DNA from: Lewinellaceae bacterium
GTDB taxonomy: Bacteria; Bacteroidota; Bacteroidia; Chitinophagales; Saprospiraceae
DNA length: 64,000 nt
Reading direction: 5' to 3'
Assembly: GCA_020636155.1 (NCBI GenBank)
Contig: JACJYM010000002.1
Coordinates: 124,001 to 188,000, forward strand
A model generated the notes under the pieces. That model was not told the DNA's origin. It did not search any database and was given only the letters and a program-made list of their open reading frames with translations. Of the stretch, positions 53,353 through 62,024 are shown piece after piece. Each line of letters starts with the position of its first letter. Within the stretch, counting starts at the first letter, position 1. The translations under genes were made by a program, and so were the position numbers.

Positions 53353-54663
53353 TTAGGACGACATAAAACTTAATTTTATTTTCAAGACAAACTCACGTTT
53401 CTCATTTACCAAATAGTTTTCGCTTACACGATAAGGGATTACGGCACATATTTCTTTATCATTACATAGCAGGAGAATTTGCGTTTTTTCAATTCTATCC
53501 AGTTTCAATCCATTCATGAATTTTTTTAATGACTGGGATTTTCCTTGCATACCTGATGGCCTGAAGGAATCGCCATCTTCTTTATTTCTGATTTTCAATG
53601 GAAAAGGAAAACGGTCGAAAGCCACATAAATCGAACCATCAGACTCAAGGTTTTCTTTTTTATCTAATAGTCTGATATCCAATATTTTATTATCAATAAT
53701 ATAGCGGCCATCAAGTGGAATCTGTTGGTTGATTTTTTCAACATGAGACGAGGAATGCAATGAGAGTTGTCCATCCTTCATGACAGCCATATAATTTTCA
53801 CTTTTCCAAAAAGCGCCAATCTGTATGCTGTTTAACATTTCTTCACATTGAGTCGAATTAAACCCAAAATCAAATAAAACACTGTACAAGATATAGTCAT
53901 GTTGCGATTCGAGTTTGAGATCCTTAAGATTAATGGTGGTGCTAGCACTTGTCTCTAAGGAATACTTACTTTTCCATTCTTGTTTTAATTTATCGAGGAT
54001 AGTTGCCTCTTTCCGCAATATTTCTAATGAATGGTAGAGACCCTTGACCGACCGTTCATCGACTTGATGCATGAGTGGTATCAGGAGATTTCTAACCTTA
54101 TTTCTTTCATAGTCGTTTTGGAGGTTACTTGAATCTTCACGATATGGCACATTGTATAATCTTGCATAGTCGACTATTTCTTGTTTATCAAAACAAAGTA
54201 AGGGCCTTCTGATATCGAGGTTTTTGGCTTTGAGTGATAGGAGTCCATGTAATCCAGAGCCTCGCATTTGGTTCATGAGCATGGTTTCTAATACGTCGTC
54301 CAGATGATGAGCTGTTAAGATATATCTATAGTTATTTTCCTTGGCGACGGTTCTGAGCCATTCGTACCTTTGAGTGCGGGCATATTTTTGAAAATTTCCT
54401 TTTTTCTCGGGTATTGGCAATGAATATTGATAAAATGGGAGTCCATGTTCTTTACAATAAGCGGATACGAGTACTTCATCGAGGTCACTTTCTTTTCCCC
54501 GTTTGTGGTGATTAATGTGAGCTACCCCGATGTTAAAATGATGGTGAGTTAGTAAATGTAAAAGCACCATAGAATCGATGCCCCCACTGACGGCACATAG
54601 AAGTTTATCTTCCAGTCCAAAAAGATTTTCTTGTTTTATATATGATAAAAATCTTTCTTGCAT
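53353..54663 (-). CDS. tilS: tRNA(Ile)-lysidine synthase
   Basis: 436 residues. PP-loop SGGIDSMVLLHLL near residue 30, HINHHKRGKESDLDE, LTAHHLDDVLETMLMNQMRG, then the TilS C-terminal domain with FRPSGMQGKSQSLKKFMNGLK. TilS converts C34 of the CAU-anticodon tRNA-Ile to lysidine so it reads AUA; essential. Divergent from the small lipoprotein gene at 54715. Confidence 0.95.
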   Translation of the reverse strand: MQERFLSYIKQENLFGLEDKLLCAVSGGIDSMVLLHLLTHHHFNIGVAHINHHKRGKESDLDEVLVSAYCKEHGLPFYQYSLPIPEKKGNFQKYARTQRYEWLRTVAKENNYRYILTAHHLDDVLETMLMNQMRGSGLHGLLSLKAKNLDIRRPLLCFDKQEIVDYARLYNVPYREDSSNLQNDYERNKVRNLLIPLMHQVDERSVKGLYHSLEILRKEATILDKLKQEWKSKYSLETSASTTINLKDLKLESQHDYILYSVLFDFGFNSTQCEEMLNSIQIGAFWKSENYMAVMKDGQLSLHSSSHVEKINQQIPLDGRYIIDNKILDIRLLDKKENLESDGSIYVAFDRFPFPLKIRNKEDGDSFRPSGMQGKSQSLKKFMNGLKLDRIEKTQILLLCNDKEICAVIPYRVSENYLVNEKREFVLKIKLSFMSS

Positions 54664-54714
54664 TTATCTTTGTGCCTCAATCATATTGGTTGATGCTAAT
54701 TTAATTTATAAATT

Positions 54715-55302
54715 ATGAACGTAGCAAAATTAATACTATTCGTTTTATTTTTTGGAATGATGGCAAGCTCATGTAAGGAAAATGCTGAGAAACCAAGCAC
54801 AACACAAGATGAAAAGTCAACAGATATCGTGGACGAGTTGAAAAAAGAAGGTTACAAGGAAGCCATCGACCCGGAACAAGTCAACCCTGCGGAGATCATC
54901 AACATGAGAAAATTTGCTGAAGAAGCTCTAAAGTTTAGACAAAGTGAGGAAGGTGCTCAACCATGGGCAATCCTAGATGTAGGAATATGGGAATATCAAT
55001 TCAAATTTGAGAATTCCAAAGTGACTGCTGAGGGAGAGACCAAAGGGCAGTGGATAGATTTTGATAAAGATTATACTTACAAATACGGATATTACGACAA
55101 GGTGGAAGGATCGGGTAAATATTACTTTAATATTGAAACTAAGCAATTACTTATACTGGACGATGACCCGATGAAAAAACCTTATGAATACATTGCAAAA
55201 TTACACAATGGTCACATGGTTCTTATGGGCACAAAAACCTATAAGGACAATGCCTATCAAGCAAAGCTAATTAATGTTCCTCATATTCCGGCAAAGGGGT
55301 AA
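54715..55302 (+). CDS. Lipoprotein of unknown function
   Basis: 195 residues. MNVAKLILFVLFFGMMASSC is a lipoprotein signal (lipobox ASSC). The mature part is an acidic helical stretch followed by a beta-rich C-terminal region (AILDVGIWEYQFKFENSKVTAEGETKGQWIDFDKDYTYKYGYYD). No family recognised. A -7 box TATCTTTG is at 54665-54672, in the gap to tilS. The downstream stem-loop at 55321-55363 ends it. Confidence 0.75.
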   Translation: MNVAKLILFVLFFGMMASSCKENAEKPSTTQDEKSTDIVDELKKEGYKEAIDPEQVNPAEIINMRKFAEEALKFRQSEEGAQPWAILDVGIWEYQFKFENSKVTAEGETKGQWIDFDKDYTYKYGYYDKVEGSGKYYFNIETKQLLILDDDPMKKPYEYIAKLHNGHMVLMGTKTYKDNAYQAKLINVPHIPAKG

Positions 55303-55320
55303 GTGTAGATGATTAAGGCC

Positions 55321-55363
55321 AAAAAGAAAGGGATTTGATAGCACATCAAATCCTTTTCTTTTT
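55321..55363. terminator. Bidirectional terminator
   Basis: AAAAGAAAGGGATTTGAT (55322-55339) pairs with ATCAAATCCTTTTCTTTT (55345-55362), one mismatch or wobble, 5-nt loop. It separates the 54715 lipoprotein from the convergent cassette 3 cargo. Confidence 0.85.
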
Positions 55364-55365
55364 AC

Positions 55366-56952
55366 TCATTCCTTTACCAATCTACTGATATACCGTAATC
55401 TACCCGTATCGTCATACGACATGAGCTGGTATAAACCTGTACCCAAGTCGCTGATGTCTATCTGTGTTGCGAAGTCAATGTCGCTTTTGATCAATCTTCC
55501 ATGGATATCATATATCTCAAAGTGTTCAATTCCTCTTCCCTCTGTGATATTCAGGGTATGGCTTGCAGGATTAGGATATATCTTGAGATATGGAGTGGAA
55601 GTATTGACATTGTCCGTATTGCTTATGAGGTTTATTTGGTCTGGGGAAAATCGCAATAATTCAAGGAATCTAGTTCCAAATATTCCATTAGCTGATCCTT
55701 CCTGAAGTTTAGAAAAATGAGCCAAAACTATTAAATCTCCATTTTCTAATTGTTCTAGATACCTAATGGCCATAGCATGTCTATTTTCTATTTTATTTTC
55801 GCTTATTAGAGATACATTGCCTTGTCCGTCTGATTGGAAAAACTGTAATAAACAATACGGCGTGTCGCCACCAATTGCAATTGCTCTTGCAAACAATGAG
55901 CCGGGTTGATCTTTAAATTTGTATGACTTAAAACCATAAAATGTAAATTGCGGAAAACTGTAAGATTCTACCAACTCGGCGTTAGAATCAAAATAATAAA
56001 CACTTATTCCTAGACTATTTGAAGTAAATACATCATGCTTACCTATCAATTCGAACCCATTATTATCAAATTTTGTCATATCTAATACTTGCTCATAGTC
56101 AATGCCTGCAGAAATATTGTGAGTGTTGATTGGTTCAAAATTATTATTTAACTCATGGACTTTCACTTCTTGAGTGAGATTATCAATATTTATAAATTGC
56201 GTCAATACAGAAAATTTATCATCATGCCGGAAAATACTCTCATTATAATGTGTAAATTTTGATGTATCCCATTGAAATGACTGATGCAAGGTGTCTATTC
56301 GTAGCCCATTTTTTTCAAGTTCTAATCCGTAAATGCCTATAGAATCTGCAAAATAAGTACCATTATTATAGTACATAAGGGAATTGTTACGTGGGACTAG
56401 CTTTGTACGTTCGAAAAAAAAGTGTAAAAGAGGAATACTCTCATCATCTTGGTCTGCTATGATTTCGTTGGCTTGTTCACCTGTTTCTATATCAAAAAAC
56501 CGTATCGATGGTTTTCCCTGGTTCCAGAAGCTCTCTCCAAATTGATATATACCATTACTTCTAAAATTAATAATTTCAAGTTGGTTTTCCTCGTTTATGT
56601 ACATATAGCTAGGAAATTCATACTCTCCCGTGGTTCGTTTGTCATAGACTGCTTGCCAGATTTTATCACCTGTCGATAAATTTATGCGTTCAACCATTGC
56701 TCCCATGCCTGCATGTATTCCATTGACTAAAACGACGTATATGTCGTTATTTCGGATTAATATATGATCATCATTGGTGTTGAAAAAATCAAATTGATTT
56801 TTTCCATCACTATCACTTTGATACCCTATGAAACTACTGTCTATGAATAAGTGACTCCACTTTATGTCAATGCCCTCAATGGCTATGTCAGAGACTTGTG
56901 CAGAGGAAAGATGATAGTAGAACAAAATAAATAGTAATATTTTATGTTTCAT
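55366..56952 (-). CDS. T9SS-sorted secreted protein of cassette 3
   Basis: 528 residues. Signal peptide MKHKILLFILFYYHLSSAQ, a long beta-rich, propeller-like region (HILIRNNDIYVVLVNGIHAG, QEVKVHELNNNFEPINTHNI), then a T9SS type A sorting domain at about 455-528 (YLKIYPNPASHTLNITEGR ... SRLVKE). It follows its lipoprotein across a 56978-56998 stem-loop, as in cassettes 1 and 2. Its sorting domain is clearly different from the near-identical pair in those cassettes. Function unknown. Confidence 0.82.
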   Translation of the reverse strand: MKHKILLFILFYYHLSSAQVSDIAIEGIDIKWSHLFIDSSFIGYQSDSDGKNQFDFFNTNDDHILIRNNDIYVVLVNGIHAGMGAMVERINLSTGDKIWQAVYDKRTTGEYEFPSYMYINEENQLEIINFRSNGIYQFGESFWNQGKPSIRFFDIETGEQANEIIADQDDESIPLLHFFFERTKLVPRNNSLMYYNNGTYFADSIGIYGLELEKNGLRIDTLHQSFQWDTSKFTHYNESIFRHDDKFSVLTQFINIDNLTQEVKVHELNNNFEPINTHNISAGIDYEQVLDMTKFDNNGFELIGKHDVFTSNSLGISVYYFDSNAELVESYSFPQFTFYGFKSYKFKDQPGSLFARAIAIGGDTPYCLLQFFQSDGQGNVSLISENKIENRHAMAIRYLEQLENGDLIVLAHFSKLQEGSANGIFGTRFLELLRFSPDQINLISNTDNVNTSTPYLKIYPNPASHTLNITEGRGIEHFEIYDIHGRLIKSDIDFATQIDISDLGTGLYQLMSYDDTGRLRYISRLVKE

Positions 56953-56971
56953 GATTTTAATTTCTAAAGTG

Positions 56972-56998
56972 AAAAAAAACCGGGTGGGTAGTCCGGTT
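56972..56998 (-). terminator. Stem-loop between lipoprotein and cargo, cassette 3
   Basis: On the minus strand AACCGG (56998-56993) and CCGGTT (56983-56978) form a stem with a 9-nt loop, followed by a T8 run (56979-56972). It is placed between the two cassette genes as in the other copies. Confidence 0.75.
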
Positions 56999-57012
56999 TA
57001 TATATTAAATTA

Positions 57013-57877
57013 TTAATTACAAGACTTGTCGCAATCTCGACTAATATCGAAATATCCTATGGGGCAAGAATTACTACTTGCTAATTCTGAACACGAACCA
57101 ATTTGCTGCGATGTAGTTGGAGATATTTGAACCATTTGTGTGGTTGTATTATAACAATAATATGTTGTACTTCTACAGCATGCTTGTCCACAAGGTGACA
57201 TAATATACCTAACTGAGGGATAACCATTTTTGTTAACAAATTTAACACAAGTATTAAAACAACTACTGAAATAAAAATGGGCATTTAGCACAAGATTGTT
57301 TCCTCCACATTGGAAAAAAGTCATATTATCCTCGGCGAATTCAATAGAAATATCATTTTGTAATATTTGTTGCGCTACTTTATTAAAGTCTATTATATCC
57401 GCCTCTAGTTGATCTAATTGATGTGTATTAAATAGATTATGCCAAGAGGTTTCTACAGAATCGCATGCACCGTGTAATGGATATGCTGTGAAATCGCTGA
57501 AAACTATGCTATACAAATTAGGATCAGAATAACAAAAATACTGAGACCACATTACTACCGCTTGACAAGTACCATAACCAATCATGTCTATGGTATCGGT
57601 AAATGAACCATCGAAAGTACATCCTACTACGTTCTGAAAACATGATATTGAATCTCTATTGGAAGAATTAATTGTCTTTGTTGCTGTATATTTTTTCAGC
57701 ATAAAGTTTTTAAAATTGTTGTTTAGTAAGATTGCTTTATCTGAATTGTCTTGCAAGTCCTCACTATGCGTTGCCTCCTTTTGGCAGGAATAAACTGATA
57801 AAATTATTACTGAAAGAAAGAAAGAAAGAAAGAAAGAAAGTCCGATTCTTCATCGGAGAGAAAGTTAACTTTTTCAT
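57013..57877 (-). CDS. Lipoprotein of cassette 3, apparently phase-variable and out of frame as sequenced
   Basis: ATG 57877 (minus) reads MKKLTFSPMKNRTFFLSFFL, passes through a TTTC tract, then leaves frame and stops at 57764. The body (248 codons to 57013) is in another frame, which is closed by a TGA at 57852. Removing one TTTC unit gives MKKLTFSPMKNRTFFLSFFL then SFFLSVIILSVYSCQK, a complete lipoprotein signal peptide in which the repeat encodes the hydrophobic core. The mature part is Cys-rich and paralogous to the cassette 2 lipoprotein. A -7 box TACATTTG (minus, 57956-57963) lies upstream. Function unknown. Confidence 0.75.
57812..57840 (-). repeat. Tetranucleotide repeat TTTC x7 (phase-switch tract)
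   Basis: 29 nt, seven TTTC units plus one base on the minus strand (GAAA on plus), within the signal-peptide codons of the cassette 3 lipoprotein. Four-base steps shift the frame; six units restore it. Confidence 0.92.
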
Positions 57878-57963
57878 GATTTTAGTTTTTATAAAAGTTA
57901 TTTTAAATAGATGCTTTGGTTACAACACCCTATTGTAAAGAAAGCGGTATCGATACAAATGTA

Positions 57964-58110
57964 CGAGATAATTTTTAATTAAAAAAAATAATTTTATATA
58001 AATTAAAAATAAATACAATATTCTGTTATCCGTCATAAATTCAATAAATAATAAAATTTATTATATGTCAGATAGTCTATTATAAAAATTATCTCCTTGC
58101 CTTAGTTATT
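57964..58110. other. AT-rich spacer between mazG and cassette 3
   Basis: About 150 bp of very AT-rich sequence between the mazG stop and the cassette 3 promoter on the same strand. No gene or clear stem-loop seen. Confidence 0.5.
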
Positions 58111-58872
58111 TTACTTTTCGAGTAGCTTGGCTTCGTTCCAGAGAGCATCCATCTCCATCAGGTTCATGTCTCTCAGTGGCTGTGGTGCATGATTTTCTAT
58201 ATACTCAAATCGGGTTTTAAACTTTCGATTCACTTTTTCTAATGCCGTCTCCGGATCGACCTTGAGATAGCGACCATAGTTTACTAGGGCAAATAAGAGG
58301 TCGCCATATTCCATTTCTATCTCCGCTTGATTACCGCTCGCGATAGCCTCTCGTAGTTCGGTCATTTCCTCCTGTACTTTATTCCATACGTCCGATATGT
58401 CGTCCCATTCAAAGCCCACTTGAGCCGTTTTGTCCTGCATTCGGTAGGCTTTTACGAGAGCTGGTAGGCTATTGGGGACACCTTGAAGGATGGATTTTTT
58501 GCCCGAGTCCAGTTTTAGTTGCTCCCAGTTTTTCTTGACCTCTTGTTCGTCCTCTACTTTTAAGTCGCCATAGATATGAGGGTGTCTTTGTATTAGCTTA
58601 TCACAGAGTTGATTGAGGGCATCGGCAATGTCCCATTCGTTTTGTTCCTCTGCTATTTTTGCATAGAAGACCATGTGTAACATGATGTCGCCTATCTCTT
58701 CTCTTATGTCATCAGAACTGTCATCTAGAATGGCATCGGCGAGTTCATAGACTTCTTCTATGGTAAGTATTCTTAGCGAAGCATTGGTTTGCTTGCGATC
58801 CCAAGGGCATTTTTCCCTTAGGTCGTCCATGACATTGAGCAATCGCTGAAAAGCTTCTGTCTTTTTATTCAT
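58111..58872 (-). CDS. mazG: Nucleoside triphosphate pyrophosphohydrolase MazG
   Basis: 253 residues with two MazG helical domains: EKCPWDRKQTNASLRILTIEEVYELADAI and EEIGDIMLHMVFYAKIAEE, then VQEEMTELREAIASGN and EMEYGDLLFALVNYGRYL. The EExxE/ExxD metal-binding motifs are present in both. MazG hydrolyses NTPs to NMPs and PPi, affecting ppGpp and oxidised nucleotide pools. Divergent from the NqrM-like gene. Confidence 0.94.
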   Translation of the reverse strand: MNKKTEAFQRLLNVMDDLREKCPWDRKQTNASLRILTIEEVYELADAILDDSSDDIREEIGDIMLHMVFYAKIAEEQNEWDIADALNQLCDKLIQRHPHIYGDLKVEDEQEVKKNWEQLKLDSGKKSILQGVPNSLPALVKAYRMQDKTAQVGFEWDDISDVWNKVQEEMTELREAIASGNQAEIEMEYGDLLFALVNYGRYLKVDPETALEKVNRKFKTRFEYIENHAPQPLRDMNLMEMDALWNEAKLLEK

Positions 58873-58918
58873 GTCAACTAAAGTTTGTTACTTTTGTTGT
58901 AAAGATAAAAAGATACCA

Positions 58919-59128
58919 ATGCAACAATTCTTTTATACATTAATTTTAATATTTGGAATATTCGGAGTGTCCTTTTTGCTGCTGAATCTCAGACACTTAG
59001 TGACAGGCAAAGAATTTAGAGGTACTTGTGCAAGCAACAACCCTATGATAAAAGACAAATTTGGTAATTGTTCGGTTTGTGGAAAATCTCCCGAAGAAGA
59101 TTGTAAAATGCCTGAAGTAGAAGGATAA
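58919..59128 (+). CDS. Small membrane protein with C-terminal cysteines, NqrM-like
   Basis: 69 residues from ATG 58919 (MQQFFYTLILIFGIFGVSFL); the frame from 58871 overlaps the mazG start. A -7 box TACTTTTG at 58889-58896 supports the later start. One N-terminal helix, then GTCASNNPMIKDKFGNCSVC and DCKM, four cysteines spaced like DUF539/NqrM, the Na+-NQR maturation factor. The family assignment is by shape and cysteine pattern only; other Cys-bearing small membrane proteins are possible. Confidence 0.55.
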   Translation: MQQFFYTLILIFGIFGVSFLLLNLRHLVTGKEFRGTCASNNPMIKDKFGNCSVCGKSPEEDCKMPEVEG

Positions 59129-59394
59129 CTATCTTCTTACGACGATTTTGCTTTTATTCGAAAATAAAGCACTTATTCCTAGTAACCCCAGTGCAATGTA
59201 AATAACTAACATAAGATTCGGTTTTAATTGAAACCCAATATTAGAAAAACAAGTTGTATTCTTCAAATAACTGTATGTTAAATTATTAAAAATTTTAAAT
59301 ATTTATAAATTATATATGTAAAACATAGATATACAGTTGTTAATTTACTTTTAGACATTATAATTTAAGTTGATTAATCTGCAAAGAATTTTAC
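59129..59394. other. Intergenic region with a possible micro-ORF on the minus strand
   Basis: A minus-strand frame at 59129-59212 encodes a 27-residue hydrophobic peptide (MLVIYIALGLLGISALFSNK...). The same frame is open upstream and could start at a TTG near 59266. No promoter or ribosome-binding context supports it, so it is listed only as a candidate. The rest is AT-rich. Confidence 0.25.
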
Positions 59395-61893
59395 ATGAAA
59401 AAAACTTTTTGGTCATTTTTGGTTTTAAGCCTATTCGCTTTATCTCATATATCGGCACAGACAACTTCCTCGGGTGAGATTTATCACAAAGTGCAAAAAC
59501 TCAATGTTCTTGCCAATGTCTTGTATCTCGCGGCACATCCTGACGATGAGAATACGCGGTTGATTTCTTATTTTTCTAATGAAGTGCATGCCGACACATA
59601 CTATCTGTCACTTACTCGAGGAGATGGTGGTCAAAATCTGATCGGGACGGAGTCAGGACCACTGTTAGGTGCATTAAGAACCCAAGAATTGCTCGCGGCA
59701 AGAAATATTGATGGGGGAAACCAATGTTTTACTCGAGCCAATGATTTTGGATTTTCCAAAACGGCGGATGAGACTATCAATATATGGGATGAAGATGTCG
59801 TAAAACAAGATATAGTCAGTGCAGTGAGAAGAATTAAACCAGATATCATTATTAATCGATTTGACCATGATAGTAATGGAAAAACACATGGACACCACAC
59901 GGCCTCTGCTTCATTATCTTACGAATTGTTTGACAAGTATGATGATCCCGGTTATTTTCCGGCTTCAGTAGATAAATATGGAATATGGAAGCCTAGCAGT
60001 CTGTTTTTTAATACATCTTGGTGGTTTTATGGTGGTAAAGATAAATTTGATGCAGCTGATAAGTCGGATCTCTATTCATTAGATATTGGAGTGTACTATC
60101 CGATTCTTGGAATTTCGAACAATGAAATTTCAGCACTTTCAAGAAGTCAGCACAAATGCCAGGGCTTTGGGTCAACTGGTACTCGAGGTACGGAGCTGGA
60201 GTACCTAAAATTCTTAAAAGGACAAAAACCATCGAATAGAGAGGATATTTTAGGTGACTTTGATTTTTCATGGACTCGAGTAAAGAGTGGTGATGCAATA
60301 GGCAAAAAAATAAAGAGCCTGCTGGAAGGTTTTGATTTTGTAAATCCTCAGAATAACGTGAATTCATTGATTGATATCGCGAGGAGTATCGAGGCTCTAG
60401 ATGAGGGTTTTTGGAAAAGAAAGAAATTAAACGAGATCCATGAAATCATTCTAGATTGTTTAGGAATGTATATAAATGCCTATACCGATGTGGAATTTTG
60501 TAGTCCAGGCGATTCTATCAGTTTTACCTCTGAACTAATTCAGAGAATGGGATCAGGAGTTAATCTACAAAGCATACATGTCGGAGAAAAGACAAGCAAC
60601 CTAGATAGCACGATGACAAATAATCAAGTTATAAAAATTTATTCAAATATACAAATATCAGAAAATCAACACTTTACGAGTCCCTATTGGATCAATGAAA
60701 AACAATCATTAGGTCTGTATCATGTGGATGATCTCTCCCTCGTAGGAGAACCTGAATCAAGACCCGCAGTGGCTATTGAATATGTTTTTAACTACGATGG
60801 ATATCAATTTAACTGTATCAAATCACTCAAGTACAAATTCAATGACCCGGAAAGAGGAGAGGTCAATTGGGATTTTGCCGTATTGCCACCTGCCAATTTA
60901 AAGATACTAAATGAGGTGTCTATTTTTGGCTCAGAAAAGAAACAGAAGATTGGTGTCGAGGTCAAAGCCAATCGAGATATTGACCATGCCATGCTTACAC
61001 TTCCGATAACCAAAGGTTGGAAAATTTCACCTCAAAAATTTTCCATTGAAAACCTAAAAAAATCAGTACCCCAATTCTTTAGCTTTGAGCTTACGGCGCC
61101 TGATAAAGACGAGATTTTGGAGTTGAAACCTTACTTAACACTTGCAGATGGTTCGGTGTGTGACCAATCATTGGTGAGAATCGATTATGACCACATACCT
61201 CGACAGCTGGTTTTATTGCCAGCAATCGCCAAAGCAGTCAGTATTTCAATAAATAAAATGGGGCATAACATCGCCTACATCATGGGAGCCGGTGATAATA
61301 TACCGGAGTGCCTAACTCAAATCGGTTACAATGTTACGCTGATGGATGTCAATCAATTATCGCGTGAGGTGCTCAGAAAATATGATGCGGTAGTCGTAGG
61401 AATCAGAGCCTACAATAAACACGAAGAATTAAAATATAAGCAAGATATACTTTTGGATTATGTGAAAGAAGGAGGCAATCTGATCATTCAATACAATACA
61501 AACCGTGGATTGACTGTGGACAATCTGGGGCCATATCCATTTGAACTTAGTCGAGACCGTGTCACAGTTGAGGATTCGCCGGTTTCATTTGTTAACTCTA
61601 CGCATGAACTGCTCAACTATCCCAATAAAATTACCAAGTCTGATTTTGAAGGATGGGTTCAAGAGAGGGGTTTGTACTTTCCAGCCAATGTCGATGAACA
61701 TTATGAAAAAGTGTTGACTTTTCAAGATCCCGGAGAGACAGAGCTGGATAACGGAATCATTGCTTGCCAATATGGTAAAGGTAGGTATATTTATTCATCA
61801 CTGAGTTGGTTTAGAGAGTTGCCTGCGGGGGTGCCTGGTGCCTACAGACTTTTTGCAAATCTGCTCTCATGGGGTAAGCATGATCGACCATAG
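59395..61893 (+). CDS. Secreted PIG-L/LmbE family deacetylase
   Basis: 832 residues. Signal peptide MKKTFWSFLVLSLFALSHISAQ. PIG-L domain with the metal-binding AAHPDDENTRLISYF near residue 48, then LSLTRGDGGQN and the later zinc site THGHHTASA. After the deacetylase comes a beta-sandwich and a C-terminal ThuA/GATase-like domain (VVVGIRAYNKHEEL, GGNLIIQYNT). PIG-L enzymes deacetylate GlcNAc-containing lipids or oligosaccharides; the substrate here is unknown. Upstream of a solute symporter, so a shared sugar-related role is possible. Confidence 0.87.
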   Translation: MKKTFWSFLVLSLFALSHISAQTTSSGEIYHKVQKLNVLANVLYLAAHPDDENTRLISYFSNEVHADTYYLSLTRGDGGQNLIGTESGPLLGALRTQELLAARNIDGGNQCFTRANDFGFSKTADETINIWDEDVVKQDIVSAVRRIKPDIIINRFDHDSNGKTHGHHTASASLSYELFDKYDDPGYFPASVDKYGIWKPSSLFFNTSWWFYGGKDKFDAADKSDLYSLDIGVYYPILGISNNEISALSRSQHKCQGFGSTGTRGTELEYLKFLKGQKPSNREDILGDFDFSWTRVKSGDAIGKKIKSLLEGFDFVNPQNNVNSLIDIARSIEALDEGFWKRKKLNEIHEIILDCLGMYINAYTDVEFCSPGDSISFTSELIQRMGSGVNLQSIHVGEKTSNLDSTMTNNQVIKIYSNIQISENQHFTSPYWINEKQSLGLYHVDDLSLVGEPESRPAVAIEYVFNYDGYQFNCIKSLKYKFNDPERGEVNWDFAVLPPANLKILNEVSIFGSEKKQKIGVEVKANRDIDHAMLTLPITKGWKISPQKFSIENLKKSVPQFFSFELTAPDKDEILELKPYLTLADGSVCDQSLVRIDYDHIPRQLVLLPAIAKAVSISINKMGHNIAYIMGAGDNIPECLTQIGYNVTLMDVNQLSREVLRKYDAVVVGIRAYNKHEELKYKQDILLDYVKEGGNLIIQYNTNRGLTVDNLGPYPFELSRDRVTVEDSPVSFVNSTHELLNYPNKITKSDFEGWVQERGLYFPANVDEHYEKVLTFQDPGETELDNGIIACQYGKGRYIYSSLSWFRELPAGVPGAYRLFANLLSWGKHDRP

Positions 61894-62024
61894 TGTAATT
61901 TATTTACAATAAATAATGAAATGAAATCAGTCGACAAAATAAATACGAATTATGTCATTTATATGTTGATAATTAATGTAATATATATTGCAATATTTTA
62001 TACTGTAATGAAAATTTACAATTA

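Noticed and set aside
35295..57877. Frame breaks in the three lipoproteins as simple sequencing errors
   Set aside because: All three fall at tandem repeats and are repaired by exactly one unit, and two give aligned N-termini. Repeat-length assembly error remains possible but would itself show length-variable tracts.
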